Source: JAHBNG01 sp039028975
GTDB lineage: Bacteria; Chloroflexota; Anaerolineae; Caldilineales; Caldilineaceae
DNA: 64,000 nt
Assembly: GCA_039028975.1 (NCBI GenBank)
Contig: JBCCHB010000015.1
Coordinates: forward strand, 85,779-149,778
Direction of reading: 5' to 3'
How positions within the stretch are numbered: the stretch's first letter is position 1; the number at the start of each line of letters is the position of its first letter. Positions 16,901-25,191 of the stretch are shown one piece after another. The notes beneath the pieces are model-generated. The model did not search any database. It had not been told where the DNA came from and worked only from the letters and a program-made list of their open reading frames with translations. A program made the position numbers and the translations under genes.

Positions 16901-17879
16901 TAAGGAGTATGAAATTGCTGGTGAACTGTGTCGTGGTTGGCTCATTGAACGGGCTTGGAAAGTAGCCAGTGAGCGTTCGTGGGAAATGCTCGTTCTTGAG
17001 GGGATTGAACCTGAGGAGATCGTTGATGATGATGATTCTCGTTCCGTTTACCTACTGGAAAAGCTAGAGCCATTGGGATACGATCCCGAGCGTATTTTCG
17101 GCGATCCCTCTTACGCTCGCCAGTCTTGGCTCCGTGAATGGGTGCGTGAATTAGGATACGAACCAGATGCTGTTCTATCGCCAACTTACAATACCCACCG
17201 AACCACTGAAGAGTCCAATCGATTATCTATTGAAATTGCTCTTCGAGAGTGGATTTTTTACCATGTAGATGCCTTTACCCGGGAAGAGTTAAGTGCCATG
17301 AACGAGAGTGAGCTATTTGAAAAGGCTGATCTAGTTAGTCGCCACACAGGTTGGCCACTGCCAACGACGGGTAAACAGCGACTCTTTGATGGTAAGAGCG
17401 GGGAGCCGTATGATTCGCCTGTAACGGTTGGTGTGACTCAGATGCTTAAGTTACATCACCTTGTTGAGGATAAGGTTCATGCACGCAGCACAGGTCCATA
17501 TAGCTTGGTAACCCAACAGCCATTGGGCGGTAAAGCTCAGTTTGGTGGGCAGCGCTTTGGTGAGATGGAAGTTTGGGCATTGGAAGCATATGGGGCGGCC
17601 TATACTTTGCAAGAGATGCTGACGGTCAAGTCTGACGATGTCAGCGGTCGCGTTAAGACTTATGAATCGATTGTCAAGGGTGAAGAGATTCAAAGCCCGG
17701 GCGTGCCGGAGAGTTTCCGAGTTCTAGTGAAAGAGCTTCAGAGTCTAGGTTTGGCGGTTGAAGTGATCAACGAGAAAGATGAAGTCGTTCAATTTGGCAA
17801 GGAAGAGACCGAAGAGCGACTGCCCAAGCTTGGCTTCAGCCTAAATGTACCAAGCCCTATGAGCCGCAACCGAGAATAG
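13995..17879 (+). CDS. rpoB: RpoB, RNA polymerase beta subunit
   Basis: This is the beta subunit of the core RNA polymerase. The N-terminal lobe motifs ([34 protein letters not shown]) are followed by the rifampicin-binding region at about residues 395-460: [20 protein letters not shown], then [20 protein letters not shown]. Catalytic-region motifs such as [33 protein letters not shown] and the C-terminal [20 protein letters not shown] are intact. It has 1294 residues. ATG at 13995 with a GGGG stretch about 10 nt upstream. rplJ/rplL do not precede it here, unlike in many bacteria. rpoC follows after 170 bp. Expression is expected from the consensus promoter at 13537 through a structured leader. 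Confidence 0.98.
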   Translation: [1294 protein letters not shown]

Positions 17880-17885
17880 ATAGGC

Positions 17886-17957
17886 AGCCTGATTGACATG
17901 ATACTCAGGCTCTGTATAAAGTAACGCTTTTTCTTTCGAGCTGGGGTGTTACTTTAT
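17886..17957 (+). other. Two hairpins in the rpoB-rpoC spacer
   Basis: AGCCTGA (17886-17892) pairs with TCAGGCT (17905-17911), and ATAAAGTAAC (17916-17925) pairs perfectly with GTTACTTTAT (17948-17957). Neither has a T-run in the plus direction. They are more likely mRNA processing or stability elements than terminators. Confidence 0.55.
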
Positions 17958-18049
17958 CACGATTGTCAGTAAACCTGAATGACATTGAGCGGTTGCTCAA
18001 GCCAAAGGATTAACGCCGAACTGTATTAGCAAAAATAAGGGGTGCGCCT

Positions 18050-21000
18050 ATGGAAGTTAGAAATTTTAATGCGATTCGCATTTCACTTGCCTCGCCAGAG
18101 CAAATTATGGAGTGGAGCTATGGTGAGGTAACAAAACCAGAGACAATTAACTATCGTACGCTTCGGCCAGAGCGGGATGGACTCTTCTGCGAACGGATTT
18201 TTGGCCCACAGAAAGATTGGGAATGCGCTTGTGGTAAATATAAGCGCGTTCGCTATAAAGGAATTGTCTGCGATAAATGCGGGGTTGAAGTGGCACCAAC
18301 CCGGGTCCGTCGTGAGCGAATGGGGCATATCGGCCTAGCATCACCAGTTAGCCACATTTGGTATGTAAAGGGAGTACCTAGTCGACTAGGCCTGTTGCTC
18401 AACATTAGTCCACGTCATCTGGAACGAGTACTTTACTTTGCTCAGTACATTATCACCAATGTAAATGAAGATGCCCGTAGCCGAGCGATTCAGCGGGCTG
18501 AACGGGAACTGGCCATGCGCCTCTCCCGAATAGATGGTGAAGTAGAAGATAAAGTTGGCGGACTCGAGGGCCAGATCGATGGAGCGCTAGCTGAATTGGA
18601 TCAAGAAGAAGAAGAGGAGATTCAGGTTCTTGACGAGCGCATCACCCAAGATTCATCCCAAGTGATCAGTCAAGCCCAACTTCTTCAGGTTTGGGTTCAA
18701 AATAATAGTGGCGCACCAGCCGACGAGGATAAGAGCCTGGATTGGGCTGATCAGATCGTGATTAGCAAAGGCGAGGCAGTGTCCGCAGACCACGAGACCC
18801 TAATTAACAATCTCGTTCAGGATAAGTTAAATAGTCTACAGCGTGAATCTGACGAAGAAAAGGCCGATATCCGTCTATTGATCTCTGCCAAGCGAGATCA
18901 TATCCGCCGTGAATTAGGTACCCAACTTGATGATGTACAGGGCGGCATCGATGAGCGTAAAGAGCGACTTCGCGAGCAGATGGAAGCCGATTTGGAAGAT
19001 CTGAAAACCTTGGCTGAAAAGACGCTGCTGACGGAGACCCGCTACCGAGAGTTGGCCGATAGATGGGGGAATGTCTTTACGGCTGGTATGGGGGCAGAGG
19101 CCATTCGTGATATTGTCGCCAAAGAAAATTTGGATAAGCTGGCAAAAGAATTACGAAAAGAGATCCGAACTACTCGCAGTAAGCAACGCCGTAAGAAAGC
19201 AGCCAAGCGCCTACGCGTTGTGGAAAATTTCCGTAAGAGCGGAAACCGCCCAGAGTGGATGGTTCTCACTACGCTACCTGTAATCCCACCGGAATTGCGC
19301 CCGATGGTTCAATTGGATGGTGGTCGGTTCGCAACCAGTGATCTGAACGATCTGTATCGCCGAGTCATCAATCGCAACAATCGTCTCCATCGGTTGATGG
19401 AACTGGGGGCACCAGATGTGATTGTACGCAACGAGAAACGCATGTTGCAAGAAGCGGTCGATAGCCTAATTGACAATGGTCGCCGCGGACGTGCAGTTAG
19501 CCGTAGCGGCAAGCGCAAGCTTAAGAGCCTGAGTGATCTACTTAAGGGTAAGCAGGGCCGATTCCGCCGCAACTTGCTTGGAAAGCGAGTTGATTATTCA
19601 GGAAGGTCTGTGATTGTTGTTGGTCCAACCCTGAAACTGCATCAGTGTGGCCTTCCCAAAAAGATGGCACTAGAGCTATTCAAGCCATTTGCTATGCGTC
19701 GTCTTGTGGAGTACAACTACGCACATAATATCAAAAGTGCCAAGCGAATGGTCGACCGCCAAAGCTCGGAGGTTTGGGATGTACTTGAGGAGATTTGTAA
19801 GGAGCGACCTGTACTGCTGAACCGTGCGCCAACACTGCACCGTCTTGGTATCCAAGCATTTGAGGTAACATTAATTGAGGGAAGCGCAATCCAACTTCAT
19901 CCTCTTGCCTGTTCGGCCTTCAATGCAGACTTTGATGGGGATCAAATGGCTGTTCACGTACCGCTAAGTGAACATGCAGTCAAGGAAGCGCGAGAGCTTA
20001 TGCTCTCAACCATGAACCTGCTCAAACCCAGTGACGGTGAACCGATCGTAGGTCCATCTAAAGCAATGGTTATGGGTGTCTATTATCTGACTGTAGAGGA
20101 TCGCCCACTGCCACTTTTGAATGGTTCAAACGGTTCAAACGGTTCTAATGGCACAAATGGTTCAAATGGCTCTAATGGTACCCATGAAGTTCAGTATCAG
20201 TGGAGCGAAGATTCCCTGCCAACCTTCTCAAATTTTGATGAAGCAGAATATGCTTATACCATGGGTAAGATCAAGCTGAGACAGCCGATACTGGTTCGTT
20301 TTACCTCTAAATTTGATACCATATCTATTAATGAGCTGAGTCTTAGCGAACGAGTTAATGAGACGTTGGCAGACGTTAAGATCAACACCATTGGCGATAT
20401 AATGGATTACTATGCCAAAGGTGAGTATAAGATGATAGATGCCATTCCTGGCTTTGGCCGTGCAGCTATGGATGAGCTTCGGGAAAGTCTGCGTGCCATG
20501 GGGTTGCTCGGGACTCAGTGGCCGGATAGACTTCTTCGTACGACGATTGGGCGCATTATATTTAATCGTGCTCTGCCCGAAGAGATGTGGTATATCAACG
20601 AGGTGCTTGACAAGAAAGGTGTGAGCATGGTCGTTGAACGTTGCTACAGACACTTAGGGCGTGAACTGACGGCTGAGGTAGCTGACAACATCAAAGATCT
20701 TGGTTTTCTCTTTGCAACTCGTTCTGGTATTACAATTGCAGTAAGCGATATCGAAGTGCCAGATACAAAGCCGGCAATTTTAGAGAAGACTAACGCCGAA
20801 GTAGACCGCACAGATCAACAGTACCGACGTGGCCTTATTACAGAAGAAGAGCTTTACAATAAAAAAGTGGAGCTTTGGACCCGGGCTACTGATGAGCTAA
20901 CGGAGGATGTAAAGTTGCTACTCGATCCAGTGGATGGGTTGGGGGCTATGGCCCAATCCGGTGCGACCAAAGGTGGTGTCAATACCGTTCGCCAGCTTGC

Positions 21001-22855
21001 GGGTATGCGTGGCCTTATGGCCGATCCAAACGGGCGAATCATCGAGCTGCCTATTCGATCTAATTTCCGTGAAGGGCTTTCCGCACTTGAATATTTCTTG
21101 AGTACTCATGGTGCCCGTAAAGGTCTAGCAGATACGGCTCTCCGTACAGCAGATGCTGGCTATTTGACTCGTCGCTTGGTTGATGTGGCTCAAGATGTCA
21201 TTATCACGACCGAAGATTGTGGCACGCTTTCTGGCATCTGGATCTACCAGGACGAATCTGAGAAGATGGGTCAAACCATATCTATGCGGGTTGCTGGTCG
21301 TTTCCTAGCCGGAAATATTACTGACCCAGAGACAGGCGAGATCCTATTGGAAAAAGACTCACTTGTGAATGAGTCAGCTCTTTCCGCTATTGAGCGTCAT
21401 GAGATCAAGCAAGCTTACGTACGCAGCCCTCTCTCTTGTGAATCGCGCTTTGGTATCTGCATGAAGTGCTATGGTGAGGATCTGGCTCGCGGTGGTTTGG
21501 CAAAGATGGGTGAAGCCGTAGGCATTATTGCGGCCCAGTCGATTGGTGAGCCAGGAACCCAGTTGACGCTGCGTACCTTCCACACAGGCGGTGTTGCCGG
21601 TGCGGACGACATTACCCAAGGTTTGCCCCGTGTAGAAGAGCTGTTCGAGGCTCGGAATCCCAAGGGCGAGGCAGTCATTAGTGAAATTGATGGGACGGTA
21701 GATATCTTTTGGGAAGGTGAACTTCGCATCCTAAAAGTGAGCCGTACGGATCTGAAAAAGCGGGACGTAGAGATTCCAGCCGAGTATGTTGTACTAGTGG
21801 CTGATGAGGATCGAGTCCAAGAAGATACTGTTATTGCTCGCCTTCCCGACGCAGAGATTCCTGATGCGATTCAAACCAAGGATGAAGACGGCGACGAGAT
21901 CGAGACCGAAGGAATCATTGTCGCTGGCATGGAAGGTCAAATCTTCCTGGAAGTCAAGGAAGATAGTAGCGCGACGGCTACGATTCGTCGGGAAGATACG
22001 GAAGTTTGGGAGACAGAGATACCTGCAAATGCTCGTTTACGTGTAGATAAGGCTGACAAAGTAACCGCTGGTGAGCAGTTGACCGAAGGGGCTAAGAACC
22101 CTAAAGAGATTCTCCGTATTCAGGGACGAGAAGCCTGTCAGCTTTACTTACTGGAGGGTGTACAGATTGTTTACCAAAGCCAGGGTGTGGGTATCCACGA
22201 CAAACATATTGAAGTAGTCCTTCGGCAGCTTCTACGACGTATCTTGATCCGTGCGACAGGAGACACAGAGTTGTTACCGGGTGAGCTGATTGACCGCTTC
22301 CGTTTCGAGGACATCAACAATGCGGTCGTCGCTAAAGGTGGCAAGCCAGCCCGTGGTGAGCCTGTGGTTCTCGGTTTGACGAAAGCTGCGCTGAATACCG
22401 AAAGCTTCTTGGCGGCAGCTAGTTTCCAAGAAACAACTCGTGTACTGACCGATGCAGCCACTAAAGGTCAGCGAGATGAGCTGCGTGGCCTCAAGGAGAA
22501 TGTGATCATCGGTAAATTGATCCCTGTCGGTACGGGTTTCCACTCAAGGCTAGAAGAAGCTGCACGTCTGCGCGAATCAGATGTTGACGTCGTTGAGGAA
22601 CTAGAATTTGATGGTGACGAGTTGGGTGAACTGGAGATGACAGATATCGACTTCGGTGAGATGGATATGGCTGATATCACCGGAGTAGCTGAATTGGGTA
22701 TGGAGCCATTAGGTGCTGGCATCACCCTGAATGATGATGAAGATGGTGATGATCTGGATATCGACTTTGAGATGCTCGAAGAAGATGACTCGGAAGATGA
22801 TAGCAATAACATCTCCAACGATGTCGAGCTTGATATCAATATTGATTTAGAGTAA
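18050..22855 (+). CDS. rpoC: RpoC, RNA polymerase beta' subunit with coiled-coil and alpha-CTD-like insertions
   Basis: This is the catalytic beta' subunit. The N-terminal zinc site starts at C59 and C61 (CACGKYKR...CDKCG). The active-site NADFDGD lies at residues 625-631 and the second zinc site near 1125-1140 (CESRFGICMKC). At 1601 residues it is long. A charged coiled-coil insert fills about residues 150-350. An NGS/NGT linker spans 691-711. Residues about 758-820 resemble the RNA polymerase alpha C-terminal domain, with LSLSERVNETL, INTIGDI, GFGRAAMDELRESL and MGLL, lying just before the conserved TTIGRIIFNRALP. The C-terminus ends in an acidic Asp/Glu/Asn tail. ATG at 18050 with AAGGGG upstream. 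Confidence 0.97.
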   Translation: MEVRNFNAIRISLASPEQIMEWSYGEVTKPETINYRTLRPERDGLFCERIFGPQKDWECACGKYKRVRYKGIVCDKCGVEVAPTRVRRERMGHIGLASPVSHIWYVKGVPSRLGLLLNISPRHLERVLYFAQYIITNVNEDARSRAIQRAERELAMRLSRIDGEVEDKVGGLEGQIDGALAELDQEEEEEIQVLDERITQDSSQVISQAQLLQVWVQNNSGAPADEDKSLDWADQIVISKGEAVSADHETLINNLVQDKLNSLQRESDEEKADIRLLISAKRDHIRRELGTQLDDVQGGIDERKERLREQMEADLEDLKTLAEKTLLTETRYRELADRWGNVFTAGMGAEAIRDIVAKENLDKLAKELRKEIRTTRSKQRRKKAAKRLRVVENFRKSGNRPEWMVLTTLPVIPPELRPMVQLDGGRFATSDLNDLYRRVINRNNRLHRLMELGAPDVIVRNEKRMLQEAVDSLIDNGRRGRAVSRSGKRKLKSLSDLLKGKQGRFRRNLLGKRVDYSGRSVIVVGPTLKLHQCGLPKKMALELFKPFAMRRLVEYNYAHNIKSAKRMVDRQSSEVWDVLEEICKERPVLLNRAPTLHRLGIQAFEVTLIEGSAIQLHPLACSAFNADFDGDQMAVHVPLSEHAVKEARELMLSTMNLLKPSDGEPIVGPSKAMVMGVYYLTVEDRPLPLLNGSNGSNGSNGTNGSNGSNGTHEVQYQWSEDSLPTFSNFDEAEYAYTMGKIKLRQPILVRFTSKFDTISINELSLSERVNETLADVKINTIGDIMDYYAKGEYKMIDAIPGFGRAAMDELRESLRAMGLLGTQWPDRLLRTTIGRIIFNRALPEEMWYINEVLDKKGVSMVVERCYRHLGRELTAEVADNIKDLGFLFATRSGITIAVSDIEVPDTKPAILEKTNAEVDRTDQQYRRGLITEEELYNKKVELWTRATDELTEDVKLLLDPVDGLGAMAQSGATKGGVNTVRQLAGMRGLMADPNGRIIELPIRSNFREGLSALEYFLSTHGARKGLADTALRTADAGYLTRRLVDVAQDVIITTEDCGTLSGIWIYQDESEKMGQTISMRVAGRFLAGNITDPETGEILLEKDSLVNESALSAIERHEIKQAYVRSPLSCESRFGICMKCYGEDLARGGLAKMGEAVGIIAAQSIGEPGTQLTLRTFHTGGVAGADDITQGLPRVEELFEARNPKGEAVISEIDGTVDIFWEGELRILKVSRTDLKKRDVEIPAEYVVLVADEDRVQEDTVIARLPDAEIPDAIQTKDEDGDEIETEGIIVAGMEGQIFLEVKEDSSATATIRREDTEVWETEIPANARLRVDKADKVTAGEQLTEGAKNPKEILRIQGREACQLYLLEGVQIVYQSQGVGIHDKHIEVVLRQLLRRILIRATGDTELLPGELIDRFRFEDINNAVVAKGGKPARGEPVVLGLTKAALNTESFLAAASFQETTRVLTDAATKGQRDELRGLKENVIIGKLIPVGTGFHSRLEEAARLRESDVDVVEELEFDGDELGELEMTDIDFGEMDMADITGVAELGMEPLGAGITLNDDEDGDDLDIDFEMLEEDDSEDDSNNISNDVELDINIDLE
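20120..20182 (+). repeat. In-frame NGS/NGT codon repeat within rpoC
   Basis: Seven 9-bp units of the form AAT-GGT-TCA (or ACA/ACC) encode Asn-Gly-Ser/Thr repeats at residues 691-711. They probably form a flexible linker that tethers the following insert. Synonymous third-base differences show it is not a very recent expansion. Confidence 0.85.
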
Positions 22856-22907
22856 TTGATTTAGAGCAAGGGTAAGTTCGCCAGTAAAATAGCGTTTATT
22901 TGTCTAT

Positions 22908-22941
22908 AAAAGGGGTGGGGCCTTAGGCTCTGCCCCTTTTT
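22908..22941 (+). terminator. Intrinsic terminator after rpoC
   Basis: AAAAGGGG (22908-22915) pairs with CCCCTTTT, and the inner bases continue the stem through G-U pairs around a TTA loop. The stem is followed by a T-run, 50 bp after the rpoC stop. The same hairpin could serve the convergent GNAT gene, although the T-run favours the plus strand. Confidence 0.85.
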
Positions 22942-22968
22942 CGTTGGGAATAGTTTTTACCAGCCGAG

Positions 22969-23949
22969 CTAGGAGTGAGAGTGTGGCTTCTTAAGAGACT
23001 TGACCATCTGTAAGTATGAACGATATTGCTTGAAGCCAAACTTTGCATAAAAATCTACCTGGGTGGTCCAATCAATCACGCAGCCATTGATGCCGTTGTT
23101 GTGCAGGCGGCGTAGCCCAGCATCCAACAGCGAGGCACCAAAGCCCATTCCTCGCTCTGCCTGGCTTATGCCAATGGGACCCAATTGTCCCCAAGGCCTA
23201 GGCAGTTGATATGGATAAAAGCGTTCAACCGTGCGCTGAGAATCTTCAAAAGTGACTCGGCAGAAACCAGTGATTCCTCGCTCGGTCCAGAGCAACATAT
23301 AGTCAGATATACGACCGCCTTCTGCCACAAACTGGTCAAACTCATTGTGCCAACGGCCAGGAAACTCCTGGGAGAGGAAAGCAAGCAATGCCTGCTCTTG
23401 GCCTGGCTGAGCCGGTCGGACGGCCCCCTCGACTTCTCGTAGGATAGATGGGGGAGAATATTTAGCTAGGTTTGCGGCCATATCCCACACCATATCAGCC
23501 TGGGCATAACCATGTCGAAGAAAGAAAGATTCTGTTCCTAATTCCATAGGCAAACCGGGGACAAACGGACGGAAATTAGCTCCCAACATTATTTGGTGAC
23601 ACCCTAGATCAGCTAGCCACCCTTCTGCCCATGCCAAGAGGGTTGTCCCAATCCCCTGCCGTTGAGTCTCTGGGAGCGTGGCAATGGCGCTGATCCATCC
23701 CCTATCAGATGGACCAGCTTCATCATTGTCGCTAGTCATCACATCAAGTTTCGATGCAATGACAAAGCCCAACGGTTCCCCTTCACGCCAGGCAAACCAA
23801 CCATTCTGAACTATGTTTTTGATGGGCCGGGTTGAATACTGTACAAAGCGTGGTGACAGGGCCAAGGCTGGACCACAAGCTCCTGTCCACAAGCCAGCCA
23901 TTGCCTCGCAATGAGTGGGGTTATTGAAGTCAATAGGAGTGAGATTCAA
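22969..23949 (-). CDS. GNAT-family N-acetyltransferase with two GNAT-like halves
   Basis: The family transfers an acetyl group from acetyl-CoA to an amine; the substrate here is unknown. The first half has the acetyl-CoA loop signature ETQRQGIGTTLLAWAEGWL (Q/R-x-x-G-x-G/A), near residue 100. The second half repeats the fold with ISQAERGMGFGASLLDAGL near residue 275 and a C-terminal VDFYAKFGF strand, where many GNAT proteins carry the catalytic Tyr. It has 326 residues. The longest frame starts with TTG at 23949; an ATG at codon 18 is an alternative, but the TTG start retains a plausible first strand. It is convergent with rpoC. Confidence 0.8.
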   Translation of the reverse strand: MNLTPIDFNNPTHCEAMAGLWTGACGPALALSPRFVQYSTRPIKNIVQNGWFAWREGEPLGFVIASKLDVMTSDNDEAGPSDRGWISAIATLPETQRQGIGTTLLAWAEGWLADLGCHQIMLGANFRPFVPGLPMELGTESFFLRHGYAQADMVWDMAANLAKYSPPSILREVEGAVRPAQPGQEQALLAFLSQEFPGRWHNEFDQFVAEGGRISDYMLLWTERGITGFCRVTFEDSQRTVERFYPYQLPRPWGQLGPIGISQAERGMGFGASLLDAGLRRLHNNGINGCVIDWTTQVDFYAKFGFKQYRSYLQMVKSLKKPHSHS

Positions 23950-23950
23950 A

Positions 23951-24061
23951 GTTTATCCTTTACGAACGAGAATTTAATAATTTGGTCACCTGACGGGGTC
24001 ACACCCGAATGACGCACGCGAGTAATTTGTGGTTTATCCTTTAGGAACGAGAATTTAATAA
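23951..24061 (+). repeat. Family 2 repeat units in direct orientation
   Basis: GTTTATCCTTTA is followed by G/C and AACGAGAATTTAATAA at 23951-23980 and again at 24032-24061, differing at one base in 30. A 51-bp spacer separates them. The unit shares its core with the arms of the elements at 5182 and 54133. The GNAT TTG start is only a few bases away. Confidence 0.7.
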
Positions 24062-24157
24062 AACCAAACGAAAGATCTCTCGAGTACCCGAGATGACAGG
24101 GTCGAAGTTTCGGGTTTTATTTGCTCTTGATTCCTTAGTGTTTGTCCTATAGCCACT

Positions 24158-24886
24158 TCATTCTGTGGTCATCTGATTCATAAAACAGTGTACGCTGCCA
24201 GTGATGCCTCTGGCTACTCGATACCCCTGGCCGGATAAAAGTTCACCGTCCCCGCCCAAAAAACCCATTTCCAGAATAATTGCTGGGGTCTGCGGAGCCA
24301 CACGGCGAAAGGCATGATACTCTAACATATCGTGGGTGAGCGTATTGGGGTGATAGGCCAGGCCAGTTTCTTGTGAATAAATCTCATTTAGACAGGTGAG
24401 AAAACGATCTTCTTGATCGGCAATCGGGCTATTGACATAGCGGGCAGCTTTGAAGCCGCTGGCATCAATGCAGCTATCACTATGTAGACTCAGCAGTAGA
24501 TCTGCTTCCAGGCCATTTAAGCGTTCATCGTATTCTTCTACTATGCTAACAGTGAAGCCAGAGCGGCCCAGTCGATCGGCGGTCTGTTCAGCTATCGATG
24601 CGTTCACTTCGACCTCTGTCAAGGTGATATGCCCGTCGGCCTCGGTGCAGATTGCGCCAGAGTCAAACCCGGCATGGCCACTGATTAATACAATGTGTGG
24701 TTGCTCGAGGTTCAGCCTATTGATAGAGAACTCGTAAAGAGAGGCCAAGCTCGCTACCTCTGCTACAGTATCCCATGAAGGGATGTATTGGTATCGTTGG
24801 CCGATGATTAGAAAAATTCCTAATACGAGCGCTGTACAGAAAGATAAGATGATCAGTTGAAGTCGTCGAACGGCCGAATATCTCAT
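24158..24886 (-). CDS. N-acetylmuramoyl-L-alanine amidase (Amidase_3 family), membrane anchored
   Basis: It would cleave the amide bond between MurNAc and the stem peptide outside the membrane. An N-terminal signal anchor covers about residues 10-30. Zinc ligands of the family are visible: H71 in ISGHAGFDSG, a Glu in LTEVEVN (E91 or E93) and H135 in LLSLHSDSC. The catalytic Glu is probably E206 in AIILEMGFL. It has 242 residues and no cell-wall binding repeats. The insert ICTEADG between the first His and Glu is typical of the broader family. ATG start. It is a single gene flanked by repeat-rich DNA; its role in division or wall turnover is inferred. Confidence 0.85.
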   Translation of the reverse strand: MRYSAVRRLQLIILSFCTALVLGIFLIIGQRYQYIPSWDTVAEVASLASLYEFSINRLNLEQPHIVLISGHAGFDSGAICTEADGHITLTEVEVNASIAEQTADRLGRSGFTVSIVEEYDERLNGLEADLLLSLHSDSCIDASGFKAARYVNSPIADQEDRFLTCLNEIYSQETGLAYHPNTLTHDMLEYHAFRRVAPQTPAIILEMGFLGGDGELLSGQGYRVARGITGSVHCFMNQMTTE

Positions 24887-24967
24887 AGTCTTACCTTGAG
24901 TGCAAGTTGTAAGATTCGCCTATTAGGTGAATTGACAAAGCCTATACCTCAATATAAACTCATTCCA

Positions 24968-25083
24968 GATAGATGGCCAGGAAAAAGCTTGTCCCCATGA
25001 CGATGTGGAACCTCCTCGCTTTTCGGAATTACCCAGAATAGATTGGACGAGGGGTGGGACAATGCTTTTCTGGTGAAATATAC
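24968..25083. repeat. Family 1 palindromic element, copy 3
   Basis: The left end reads AGATAGATGGCCAGGAAAAA and the right end CTTTTCTGGTGAAATATAC, with GCTTGTCCCC and GGGACAATGC inside them. The core is TTTTCGGAATTACCCAGA. It occupies most of the 305-bp gap between the amidase and the rodZ-like gene. Confidence 0.75.
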
Positions 25084-25116
25084 CTTTAATACAGTATATT
25101 TCTATACAGCAGTCAA

Positions 25117-25173
25117 TTTCAAAACGGATGCTTTCCAACGCGCTACCAGAAAGAACAGGTAACCGTTTTGAAA
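25117..25173. promoter_or_regulatory. Perfect 11-bp inverted repeat upstream of the RodZ-like gene
   Basis: TTTCAAAACGG (25117-25127) and CCGTTTTGAAA (25163-25173) flank 35 bp and end 18 bp before the start codon. The pair could be a protein-binding site or form an mRNA hairpin affecting translation of the downstream gene. No regulator can be assigned. Confidence 0.45.
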
Positions 25174-25191
25174 CGGATCTGAGTATAAAGA

